A stretch of 64,000 bases of DNA from CAINDZ01 sp964399195 (GTDB taxonomy: Bacteria > Krumholzibacteriota > Krumholzibacteriia > LZORAL124-64-63), in NCBI GenBank assembly GCA_964399195.1, contig CAYNPY010000008.1, positions 4,724-68,723 on the forward strand, read 5' to 3'. This document shows, one piece after another, positions 1-7,471 of the stretch. Made by a program: the position numbers and the translations under genes. Below the pieces are notes generated by a model. The model was not told where the DNA came from and ran no database searches. It worked only from the letters and a program-made list of their open reading frames with translations. Every line of letters starts with the position of its first letter. The stretch's first letter is position 1.

Positions 1-594
1 GCGCGCCAGCTTGCGCGCGCGCTGCAGCAGGTCGTCGTCGGGCGCCGGCGCCGGCAGGGCCGCGAACGCCGCAACCAGGCGGCCCACCACGGCCTCGTCC
101 CAGGCCGGCGGGCGGCGGGCCAGCTCGCGGTCGCGCATCGCCGCGCCCAGGACGCCCGGGTGGGTCGTCGTGTCGCCCTGCGCCGCGCGGAGCGCTCGCT
201 CCACCGCGTATGCCGAGTCCAGGGCCGCCTCGAAGGCGAGCTGCCGGCCCAGCTCCCTGTGCTGCGCGCTGTCGCCCGGCGTCCACGCGGGCGGCTCGGC
301 GGCCGTGGCCAGGCGCAGGGCGCGACGGTCCAGCTGCGTGCCCAGCAGCTCTCGGACCTGCGCCGCGGTCAGCGCTGCGGGGACAAGCCCGCGCCGCCGG
401 GCCGCGGCGCGCAGATCGGCCGCGGTGATCCGCTCGATGCGCGCGCCGTCGGCCAGTTGCGCCAGCACGGTGTCCGGCCGGGCGCCGACAGCGCCCTCCG
501 CGCGGGCAGAGCCCGGCGCCGACAGGACGCCGGCCAACAGGATGGCCACCCTTGCCCACCGCGACATCCCCACGCGCCTTGCCGCAACCGGCAT
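1..594 (-). CDS. Exported protein, C-terminus cut by window edge
   Basis: 198 residues are visible; the reading frame runs off the left end of the window. The ATG at 594 has a GGGAGGA ribosome site 7 nt upstream. The first ~32 residues are a signal peptide: Arg-rich start, hydrophobic core around VAILLAGVLS, and an Ala-x-Ala-like cleavage region near residue 31. The mature start (ADGARIERITAADL) recalls the opening of periplasmic parvulin-type chaperones, in which a 'V.dg..It..dl' segment precedes helical chaperone domains, and the rest visible is Ala/Arg/Leu-rich helix. That assignment is weak because the catalytic domain, if there is one, lies outside the window. It is downstream of, and separated by a terminator from, the gene at 680-1423. 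Confidence 0.6.
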   Translation of the reverse strand, partial: MPVAARRVGMSRWARVAILLAGVLSAPGSARAEGAVGARPDTVLAQLADGARIERITAADLRAAARRRGLVPAALTAAQVRELLGTQLDRRALRLATAAEPPAWTPGDSAQHRELGRQLAFEAALDSAYAVERALRAAQGDTTTHPGVLGAAMRDRELARRPPAWDEAVVGRLVAAFAALPAPAPDDDLLQRARKLAR

Positions 595-631
595 GTCCCG
601 TCCTCCCCGCGCGTGCCCGCGCGAAGGAAAA

Positions 632-661
632 GGGGCCGCCTCCCCGCCGGAAGACGGCCCC
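632..661 (-). terminator. Rho-independent terminator for the gene at 680-1423
   Basis: Read on the minus strand, a GGGGCCG...CGGCCCC stem is followed directly by TTTTCCTT. It lies about 20 nt past the stop codon of the upstream gene. Confidence 0.75.
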
Positions 662-679
662 AAATCCGATCGATCGGTC

Positions 680-1423
680 CTACCGGAACTCGGCCTTGAG
701 CGAGCCCCAGGTCAGCGACTCGTTCGGCACGACCGACTGCATGGTCTGGAGCTGGTACTGCAGGTTGCTGAGCGTCTGGCCCGTGATCAGGTACCAGCCG
801 GCCGGAGCCGTCGCGTGGCTCATGTAGAACGCATTGTTCGTCGCGCCGACGGCCGGGGCGTTCGCGTAGCTCACCACGGTGCCCATCCGGGTCGAGCCCA
901 CGACGTTGCTCAGCTGCTGGGTGACCAGGATGTCGGCCGAGGGCAGGTTGATCAGCAGGACACCCTCGATGCCCGTGATGGTGTAGATCGAGTAGTAGCC
1001 GCGCGCCAGGGCGCCCAGGTTGGCCGTGAAGCCGCCGATGTAGGCGCCGGCGTTGGCCAGGTCGTAGAACCGGATCGTCTCGGTGGCCGAGACCAGGTCC
1101 CCGGTCGACGAGGCGGAGCAGAACACGCCGAACTTCAGCGCGCTGACGTCCTCGCCGACGCCGCCGGCCAGGATCATCTCGTCGCCGTAGATCGCCGTCA
1201 AGTCGGTGGTCGACGTGGCGGCCGACACCGCGTGGTTCGTCGCATCGTAGACGACGGTCGGCACGATGGCGCTGGAGATCCCGTTGCCGCGCAGATCGAT
1301 GGTCGGCTGGTCCTGGAGGCCCGCCACGGGCTCGTCCACGACGGCGGCGACCGCCGGGACGGCCAGCAGCGCGGCCGCCGCCAGGGCGCAGAACAGGCGG
1401 GATACGTTAGCGAACTTGTTCAT
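680..1423 (-). CDS. Small secreted protein with C-terminal WGSLKAEFR tag
   Basis: 247 residues. The ATG at 1423 has AGGAG 11 nt upstream and opens a clear signal peptide (MNKFANVSRLFCALAAAALL, cleavage near AVAA). The frame is open further upstream but has no second ribosome site. The mature protein is rich in Ala, Thr, Ser, Gly and aromatic residues, as expected for a beta-sandwich, and has no catalytic motif I recognise. It ends in LTWGSLKAEFR, the same kind of C-terminal signature seen in four other small secreted proteins in this window. It is monocistronic, with its own promoter-like element and a good terminator. Function unknown; extracellular or periplasmic location inferred. Confidence 0.85.
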   Translation of the reverse strand: MNKFANVSRLFCALAAAALLAVPAVAAVVDEPVAGLQDQPTIDLRGNGISSAIVPTVVYDATNHAVSAATSTTDLTAIYGDEMILAGGVGEDVSALKFGVFCSASSTGDLVSATETIRFYDLANAGAYIGGFTANLGALARGYYSIYTITGIEGVLLINLPSADILVTQQLSNVVGSTRMGTVVSYANAPAVGATNNAFYMSHATAPAGWYLITGQTLSNLQYQLQTMQSVVPNESLTWGSLKAEFR

Positions 1424-1543
1424 AGGGAGCGCTCCTGAGTTGATGGCTTGTGACACGGAATCCCGCACGCGCGGCCGGGCCCAAAGAAACAGCGGCGCCT
1501 GCCGCCTCCCTGCCTCCGATGGGTGCAGATCCCCTCCGGCATG

Positions 1544-1573
1544 ACTGTACCGTGGCGGCGGACGAAAAGTCAA
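1544..1573 (-). promoter_or_regulatory. Promoter-like element upstream of the 680-1423 gene
   Basis: On the minus strand TTGACT (plus 1568-1573) is followed after 18 nt by TACAGT (1544-1549). This is the best sigma-70-like pair in the intergenic space and points at the gene that starts at 1423. Confidence 0.4.
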
Positions 1574-1640
1574 CAACGGAGGCCCTCGATCATCAGCGTG
1601 TCGGCGCGCGGGCGCCCGACGTCGCGCCACCTCGCCCAGC

Positions 1641-1656
1641 CTTGCGCCGGCGCAAG
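1641..1656. repeat. Palindrome CTTGCGCCGGCGCAAG, copy 1
   Basis: Perfect 16-bp palindrome in the 1424-1738 intergenic gap. The same core recurs at 54991, 55024 and 62041. Confidence 0.7.
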
Positions 1657-1685
1657 TCCGCAAACGCACAGCCGGCAACGAGATA

Positions 1686-1709
1686 GGGCCCCCGCAATCG
1701 CGGAGGCCC
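1686..1709 (-). terminator. Hairpin terminator for the 1739-4951 gene
   Basis: 10-bp G+C stem (one G-T pair) with a 4-nt loop, starting about 30 nt after the stop codon at 1739. On the minus strand TATCTCG follows rather than a long T run. Confidence 0.6.
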
Positions 1710-1738
1710 CACTCGTCACGGCGCGCCTTCCGGTGGCG

Positions 1739-4700
1739 TCAGATCGCCAGATGCAGGTACGTCCTGATCTCCCACTCGTTGCCCTTCTCCAGCCCGTCCG
1801 GGTACTTCTCGTTGCCGACCGGCACCGGCTCGCCCACCGGGGCGTAGCGCGGCGACCAGCGATCCAGCGTGCGGTACATCGCGCGCACGCCCAGGCGGGT
1901 CTGCGGCAGGTCGAACCAGCGGGGCGAACCCAGCGTCGTCGAGACGTCCGCCATCAGCTGCAGCGGGTAGGTCAGGTTGAAGTCGCGGTGGTAGTCGTAG
2001 GGGCCGAAGTCGTTGATCTTCACGTGGCCCGCCACGACAATCGCCGGCCAGGTGATGCGCGTGTCGGCGCCGAAGCGGTGCAGCAGGCGCTCGTCCTCGC
2101 CGTTGGGTTCGGCGTTGCCGAAGTACAGATGGCTGACCGCGCGCGCCGAACCGCCCACGCGGCTGATGACGCGGCACTTCAGCTCCCAGAGATCGCGCGC
2201 GGGCGTCGCCCCCGCGAAGCCGTAGACCTGGCCCTCGGCCGACACGAACAGGGCGCCGTCGGCCGTCGTGTGGTGGCGGCGCACCGAGAGGCCGATGCTC
2301 GCGGCCAGGTCCGCGTCCTCGCGCAGGTCGCTGTCCCAGGCCCACATCCAGGTGGCGGGCGTCGGGTCGTAGACCAGCATCAGTTCGCCCGCGGTGGTCT
2401 CGCGGTTGCCGCGCACGGCGAACGGGTCGTCGATCACGTTGCGCACGCGGCCGGCGGTCCCGTTCATGTACCGGCTGTTCGGCATGGGCCCGACGATGGG
2501 CTTCTGCCACAGGATGTTCGGCCCGATCTGCCAGTTGCCCATCGTGTAGGCCGCGCCGGTCAGCGCGTTGACCTGGTTGCCCGAGCCGCTGTCCTTCAGG
2601 TCCCAGCCCGTGAAGGTGGGGATCGCGGTGGGGCCGCCGTCGGCCACCAGGCCCATCCAGGCGCTCTGGCCGTACCAGTTCCAGCGGCCCTTCTGGTACG
2701 TGAGCTTGGCCTTGAGGCCGAACGTGTCCTGGTCCTTGACGGTGTCCTGCCGGACGTCGCCGGGCGCCAGCTGCGTCTCGGCGTCGACCAGGTCCTCGTC
2801 CACGATCTGGAACGTCTCGCCCACGCGCGGCTGGCCGGACCACAGCGCGCCGGCCTCCAGGTTGAACAACCCCACGCGGCGCGTCATCGACAGCGCGGCC
2901 TTGCGGGTGGTGCGCACGGGGATCGCCACCGAGCTGACGACCTGGTTCTGCTCCGCGAAGTCCTCCTGGAACATCGCCGTCCACTGCGCGCCGGCGAACC
3001 CGCGCTGGTACTTGACCAGCACGGCCGGGTTGGCGCCCCACCACAACTGCGGGCCGAAGGCCACCTTCAGGCCGGCCAACTGGCGCTTGCCGGCGATCTC
3101 GAACCCGACCGGCGCCTCGCCGTTGTAGATGTCGATGTTCTCGCCGTAGTAGGCGTCGCGGTAGAGGCCGAAGAAATCGCCCTCGTACTGCCAGTGCAGG
3201 TGGCCGGTGCGGTAGAAGCCCTCCAGCGCGAACCAGCGGTCGTCCCAGCTGACGGACGACTGGTAGACCTTGACGCGCTCGTTGTCCTCCAGCCGTACCG
3301 GGGTGCCGTCGTTGGCGACCACCAGGCGCGGCCGGCCGCGGTTCTCGTAGAAGATCTCGTCGATGGGATTCAGCGGCACGTCGCCCAGCACGTTGAGCGA
3401 CAGCCGGCCGGTCACGTTGTCCGAGGGCATGGCCTCGAAATCGGCCCAGAACGACTGCAGGTTGTCCGTTCCCTGGAAGGCCGGATAGGCCTGACCCGGC
3501 TCGTCGGTCTCCGGCGTGGCGGTGTTCTTCGCGCCCGTGGCGTAGGTCTCGAACTCCAGGCGCAGCCCGGACAGGCGCACCTTGCTCAGCGCGTCGGTGC
3601 GCAGGGCGGCGGCGTCGCCGCGCGCCTCCAGCACGGCCGCTCCGCCGTGGATGCCCGCGAAGTGCCGACTGATCGCCGCCGCGTCGACGTTCTTCGCGTA
3701 GGGATCCAGCGCGAAGATGTCCCGCAACGCGTAGTAGGCCGCCCGCGGATAGACTTCGTAGAGGCCGCGCGAGTCGGGGAAGCCCTTGGCGGTGATGCCC
3801 CACCACTCCTCGTTCATGTTGTTCTCGCCCTCGCGGAAGTCCTCCGGGTAGCCGCCGTTGGGCCACGAGGCGTTGGTGTCGTGGATGTTCAGGCGGCTCT
3901 CCTGCAGATACTTCCACCAGCCGTCGCTCCACTGGAAGACCAGGCCGCCGGCCGCGTTGCCCACGCGGCCCTTGCCCGCCGACTGCTCGTAGATCTCCTG
4001 CCACTGGCCGATCAGGTAGCGCGCCTGCGTGGCCTGGTCCTCGCGGTTCGTGCGCGCGTTGAAGGCGTCGGCGCCGAACTCGGTGAAGATCGTCGGCACA
4101 CCCAGCTTGTCCTTCACGACCTGGAAGAAGTCGCGCGCCGAGATGCCGCGATAGACGTTCGAGCCGAAGACGTCCATGCCCCGGCAGTGCTTGGCGATGA
4201 GGTCGACGTACTGCAGGTCGCCGTTGGCGATGGCGACCAGGCCGCCGGGATCGCGCTGCTTGATGTCGCGGATGATCTCGCCGAACAGCGAGTAGAGGTA
4301 CTCGGCGCGGGCGGCGTGGCGTTCGCCCTCGGGCAGCGCCTCGGTCTCGGCCGACTTCCAGGTCAGGCCGTAGTTGTTCTCGTTGCCCAGCAGCCACATC
4401 AGCAGGCCCGGCGTGCCCTTGTACTCGTCCACCAGCGCGGCCACCTCGGACTTCAGCAGCGAGCGCACCCGCGGGTCGCTGTAGTCGGTGTTCGGCAGCC
4501 AGGCGCCGTCGATGGTCAGGCCGTAGCGCCCCACCGTGTGGTTGAGCACGGTGAAGATGCCGTAATTCTCGTAGATGTAGCGCACCCAGCGCGGCGGCAC
4601 GCCCACGTACTGCCGGATGGCGTTGACGTTCATCGCCTGCAGCAGCGGCATCTCGCGCGCCAGCACGTCGACGATCACGTCGTCCGGCTGCACCCACAGG

Positions 4701-4951
4701 CTGTAGTTGTAGTTCTGGCCGATGGGCACGTAGTCCCAGTTCAGGCCCAGCACCATGAAGTCGCGGCCGTCGACCTGCAGGCGCGAGCCCGACTCGTCGT
4801 TGACCACGGCCAGACGCGGCAGCGGCGCGGTCGCGGCCAGGGCCGGCAGCGCCGACGCCGCCAGCGCGGCCACGGCCAGCGCCAGAAGGAGGATGCACCG
4901 GGCCGGGTGGGCCGGGCTGCGGCGGGCGGTCCGTTCACGCATCGAACGCAC
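1739..4951 (-). CDS. Exported clan GH-A (GH2-like) glycosidase with large C-terminal beta-rich, possibly outer-membrane barrel, region
   Basis: 1,070 residues. The start is taken as GTG at 4951 because GGAG lies 8 nt upstream; an ATG at 4942 is the alternative. A signal peptide ends near ALPALA (about 39). Residues ~45-430 resemble a (beta/alpha)8 glycosidase: the acid/base would be Glu191 in LLGNENNYG and the nucleophile Glu291 in IFTEFGADA, the pattern of GH2 and related clan GH-A enzymes. Residues ~460-1070 show alternating-hydrophobicity strands with many Trp/Tyr (for example YRTGHLHWQYEGDFFGLY) and no second catalytic motif; I read this as an outer-membrane-type barrel or a stack of beta domains. 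The start overlaps the GH1 gene by 17 nt, so the two are one operon. Likely role: surface or periplasmic cleavage of a glucan. Substrate not provable here. Confidence 0.75.
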   Translation of the reverse strand: MRSMRERTARRSPAHPARCILLLALAVAALAASALPALAATAPLPRLAVVNDESGSRLQVDGRDFMVLGLNWDYVPIGQNYNYSLWVQPDDVIVDVLAREMPLLQAMNVNAIRQYVGVPPRWVRYIYENYGIFTVLNHTVGRYGLTIDGAWLPNTDYSDPRVRSLLKSEVAALVDEYKGTPGLLMWLLGNENNYGLTWKSAETEALPEGERHAARAEYLYSLFGEIIRDIKQRDPGGLVAIANGDLQYVDLIAKHCRGMDVFGSNVYRGISARDFFQVVKDKLGVPTIFTEFGADAFNARTNREDQATQARYLIGQWQEIYEQSAGKGRVGNAAGGLVFQWSDGWWKYLQESRLNIHDTNASWPNGGYPEDFREGENNMNEEWWGITAKGFPDSRGLYEVYPRAAYYALRDIFALDPYAKNVDAAAISRHFAGIHGGAAVLEARGDAAALRTDALSKVRLSGLRLEFETYATGAKNTATPETDEPGQAYPAFQGTDNLQSFWADFEAMPSDNVTGRLSLNVLGDVPLNPIDEIFYENRGRPRLVVANDGTPVRLEDNERVKVYQSSVSWDDRWFALEGFYRTGHLHWQYEGDFFGLYRDAYYGENIDIYNGEAPVGFEIAGKRQLAGLKVAFGPQLWWGANPAVLVKYQRGFAGAQWTAMFQEDFAEQNQVVSSVAIPVRTTRKAALSMTRRVGLFNLEAGALWSGQPRVGETFQIVDEDLVDAETQLAPGDVRQDTVKDQDTFGLKAKLTYQKGRWNWYGQSAWMGLVADGGPTAIPTFTGWDLKDSGSGNQVNALTGAAYTMGNWQIGPNILWQKPIVGPMPNSRYMNGTAGRVRNVIDDPFAVRGNRETTAGELMLVYDPTPATWMWAWDSDLREDADLAASIGLSVRRHHTTADGALFVSAEGQVYGFAGATPARDLWELKCRVISRVGGSARAVSHLYFGNAEPNGEDERLLHRFGADTRITWPAIVVAGHVKINDFGPYDYHRDFNLTYPLQLMADVSTTLGSPRWFDLPQTRLGVRAMYRTLDRWSPRYAPVGEPVPVGNEKYPDGLEKGNEWEIRTYLHLAI

Positions 4952-6338
4952 GGGGTTCTCCTTCGCTGGTGGCCGGGTCCTCGTCGCCGACGACGTTCGT
5001 CGCCGCGACCTTCGCGTACCAATGGGCGCTGTCCTTCGGCACGCGTCGCTGGTCGACGGGGTCGACGGCGAAGAGGCCGAATTTCTTCGTGAACCCGTAG
5101 CCCCACTCGAAGTTGTCGAGCAGAGACCACAGGAAGTATCCCGCCAGGGGCACGCCCTCGTCCAGGGCGGCGGCCGCGGCCCGCAGGTGGCCCCGCAGGT
5201 AGGCGATGCGGCGGGTGTCGCGGATGCGGCCGTCCGGGCCGACGGGGTCGTCCCAGGCGGCGCCGTTCTCGGTGATGTAGAGGCGCCGCGGCGCGTAGTC
5301 GCGGTGCACGCGCAGCAGCGCCTGGCGCAGGCCGTCCGGGTAGACCTCCCAGCCCATGTCCGTGACGCCGGCGCCCGCCGGCGGCGGCCCGGCCACCGGC
5401 CGGCCGTCCGGATCGGTGGTCATCAGCGAGCGGCTGTAGTAATTCAGGCCCAGGAAGTCCAGCGGCGCCCGGATCGCCGCCAGGTCTCCGTCCTGGACGA
5501 ACGTCAGGCCGCCGCCCGGCAGGTGGCCGCGGGCAACCCTGTCCGCCACCGCGTCGGCCGGGTAGGCGCCGCGGAAGAGCGGGTCCAGGTACCAGCGATT
5601 GAAGAAGCCGTCGAACCAGCGCGCGGCGTCGCGGTCGCCGGGCGTGTCGCGCAGCGGGAACACGGGGTTGTGGATCAGCACGATCCCCAGCTCGGCCGCC
5701 GGGACCTGCGCGCGGATGGCGGCGCAGGCCCAGCCGTGCGACAGCAGCAGGTGGTGGGCCGCGCGCAGGCCCGTGGCCGGCTCGCACAGGCCGGGGGCGT
5801 GATGCCCTTCTTCGTAGCCGAGGGTGGCTGCGCACCAGGGCTCGTTGTGCGTGGTCCAGCGCCGGACGCGGTCGCCCAGGCGCGCGGTGACCGCCAGCGC
5901 GTAGTCGACGAACCGCGCCGCGGTGTCGCGCGCGGCCCAGCCGCCCTCGTCCTGCAGGGCCTGCGGCAGGTCCCAGTGGTAAAGCGTCGGGAACGGCTCG
6001 AGGCCAGCCGCCAGCAGCCCGTCGACCAGCTGTTCGTAGAAGTCCAGACCGCGCTCGTTCGCCGCGCCGCGCCCGGTCGGCTGGATCCGGGGCCAGGCGA
6101 TGGAGAACCGGTAGGCGCCCAGCCCCATCGCCTTCATCAGGCCGATGTCCTGCGCCCAACGATGGTAATGGTCGCAGGTTACGTCGGGGTTGGAGCCGTC
6201 GGTGATCCGGCCGGATCGGGCCGCGAAGTGGTCCCAGATGGACTCCCCCCGACCGCCCTCATGGCGGCCGCCCTCGACCTGCTGGGCGCTGGTCGCGACC
6301 CCCCAGGTGAAGCCGGCGGGGAAGGTGGTCGGGCTCAT
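4935..6338 (-). CDS. bglB: GH1 family beta-glucosidase, cytoplasmic
   Basis: 467 residues, the normal size of a single-domain GH1 enzyme. No signal peptide. GH1 hallmarks are intact: N-terminal FTWGVATSAQQVEG, acid/base Glu166 in TTHNEPW, nucleophile Glu357 in YITENGAA, and the C-terminal aglycone-site stretch LLDNFEWGYGF. It hydrolyses terminal beta-linked glucose (or related sugars) from imported oligosaccharides, retaining mechanism. First gene of a minus-strand operon with the exported GH-A glycosidase. Its promoter overlaps a divergent promoter and an operator shared with the block at 6487-12684, so it is probably induced by the same sugar. In context the expected substrates are beta-1,3-gluco-oligosaccharides such as laminaribiose, but GH1 specificity cannot be read from sequence alone. 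Confidence 0.93.
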   Translation of the reverse strand: MSPTTFPAGFTWGVATSAQQVEGGRHEGGRGESIWDHFAARSGRITDGSNPDVTCDHYHRWAQDIGLMKAMGLGAYRFSIAWPRIQPTGRGAANERGLDFYEQLVDGLLAAGLEPFPTLYHWDLPQALQDEGGWAARDTAARFVDYALAVTARLGDRVRRWTTHNEPWCAATLGYEEGHHAPGLCEPATGLRAAHHLLLSHGWACAAIRAQVPAAELGIVLIHNPVFPLRDTPGDRDAARWFDGFFNRWYLDPLFRGAYPADAVADRVARGHLPGGGLTFVQDGDLAAIRAPLDFLGLNYYSRSLMTTDPDGRPVAGPPPAGAGVTDMGWEVYPDGLRQALLRVHRDYAPRRLYITENGAAWDDPVGPDGRIRDTRRIAYLRGHLRAAAAALDEGVPLAGYFLWSLLDNFEWGYGFTKKFGLFAVDPVDQRRVPKDSAHWYAKVAATNVVGDEDPATSEGEPRAFDA

Positions 6339-6383
6339 CCGGCGGGGCCCCCCGGGACTGCGTTCCGCTCCGAAAAATAACCT

Positions 6384-6412
6384 TTGTTCGGACGCCGAAC
6401 ATAGTGTATGAT
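6384..6412 (+). promoter_or_regulatory. Promoter for the 6487-12684 operon
   Basis: TTGTTC (6384-6389), 17-nt spacer, TATGAT (6407-6412). The operator lies across the -35 and spacer. Confidence 0.6.
6385..6401. promoter_or_regulatory. Operator palindrome TGTTCGGacgCCGAACA (site A)
   Basis: Perfect inverted repeat with 7-nt half-sites and a 3-nt centre. It lies between two divergent operons and overlaps the plus -35 and the first base of the minus -10. Related sites are at 19835 and 21466. A dimeric repressor, perhaps of LacI type, is inferred; no regulator gene is in the window. Confidence 0.7.
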
Positions 6413-6429
6413 CGTGGTGGTCCTGTCAA
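6401..6429 (-). promoter_or_regulatory. Promoter for the bglB operon
   Basis: On the minus strand a perfect TTGACA (plus 6424-6429), 17-nt spacer, then CACTAT (6401-6406), followed at once by the operator. Predicted leader about 55 nt. Confidence 0.65.
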
Positions 6430-6486
6430 GGGTTCTGTCCGTCCGCCCGCCCAGGCGCCGGCATCCAACAAAGTGAGGTCCACACC

Positions 6487-7458
6487 ATGCGTCGTTACGT
6501 CCTGCTGATCGTCGCGCTGGCCGCCGTGGCCGGGCTGGTGCCCGCTGCCGCGTTGGCCCTGACCCCCTACAGCCAGAACTTCGAGGGCCTGATCCAGACC
6601 AGCCCCACGGCCCTGTCGGCCGACGGCTGGCTCGTCTACGGCAACGTCTTCAGCCCGACGAACGTCTACCTCTACGGTTACGGCCCCTTCCCCGCGCCCA
6701 ACGGCAGCGGCGCCTTCTCCGCCATCGACCTGAACCAGGGCGGCGTGCCGCAGGGCCTGCAGCAGTTGTCGGTCTACAGCGACTACAACAACGTCGACCA
6801 CGCCGTCGGCAACCTGATCGAGTCGAACGTCTACCGCGAGCAGACCATCGTCGCCGGCGACGTCGGCAAGACCTGGGTCTTCGCCTTCGACGCCAAGCGC
6901 GGCAACCTGGCCGGCGCCTCGACCGCCAAGGCGTTCATCAAGACGCTCAACCCGGCCGCCGGCTGGGCCCTGACCAACTTCGTCACCGCCGACATGACGA
7001 CGATCCCCGAGACGTGGACGAACTACTCCATCTCGCTGACGATCGACGCCGGCCTGGTGGGCCAGATCTTCCAGATCGGCTTCCTGAACACGGCCACGTT
7101 CTACGAGCCGTCGGCCATCTTCTACGACAACGTCGACCTGCACGAAGGGACCACCTCCAGCGTGCCGGTGGCGGCGCTGCCGGGCGCCGAGCTGCGCCAG
7201 AACTACCCGAACCCGTTCAACCCGTCGACGCGCATCGACTTCATGCTCGAGAAGGCGGGCAGCGTCGAGCTGTCCGTGTTCGATCTGGCCGGGCGCCGCG
7301 TGGCGACGCTGCGGCAGGGCGCGCTCGACGCCGGCGAGCACCACGTGATCTGGGACGGCCGCGCCGACGGCGGCGCCTCGCTCCCCGCCGGGCAGTACCG
7401 CTACGTGCTGCAGACCGCCGACGGCAGCGTCGCGCGCAGCATGGTGCTGGTGAAGTAG
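6487..7458 (+). CDS. Secreted carbohydrate-binding-like protein with FlgD/NPFNP C-terminal domain
   Basis: 323 residues. Signal peptide MRRYVLLIVALAAVAGLVPA with cleavage near ALA; GTGAGG ribosome site upstream. Residues ~28-220 look like a jelly-roll lectin or CBM domain (NFEG opening, repeated Tyr/Phe strands, closing FYDNVDLHEG). Residues ~235-323 are the FlgD-like Ig tail: NYPNPFNPSTRIDF, FDLAGRRVATL, WDGRADGG, ending SMVLVK. In FCB-type bacteria such tails are associated with type IX secretion or surface attachment. First gene of the operon continued by the phosphorylase-like enzyme (13 nt away) and GH16, under the operator at 6385. I infer that it binds glucan outside the cell. No catalytic residues seen. 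Confidence 0.85.
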   Translation: MRRYVLLIVALAAVAGLVPAAALALTPYSQNFEGLIQTSPTALSADGWLVYGNVFSPTNVYLYGYGPFPAPNGSGAFSAIDLNQGGVPQGLQQLSVYSDYNNVDHAVGNLIESNVYREQTIVAGDVGKTWVFAFDAKRGNLAGASTAKAFIKTLNPAAGWALTNFVTADMTTIPETWTNYSISLTIDAGLVGQIFQIGFLNTATFYEPSAIFYDNVDLHEGTTSSVPVAALPGAELRQNYPNPFNPSTRIDFMLEKAGSVELSVFDLAGRRVATLRQGALDAGEHHVIWDGRADGGASLPAGQYRYVLQTADGSVARSMVLVK

Positions 7459-7471
7459 GAGAGCCGACGCG

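Noticed and set aside
1523..5092. Open frame of 1,189 codons on the plus strand
   Set aside because: Antisense to the GH-A glycosidase and GH1 gene; composition is Arg/Ala/Val/Gln-rich with no motif. It exists because stops are rare at this G+C.
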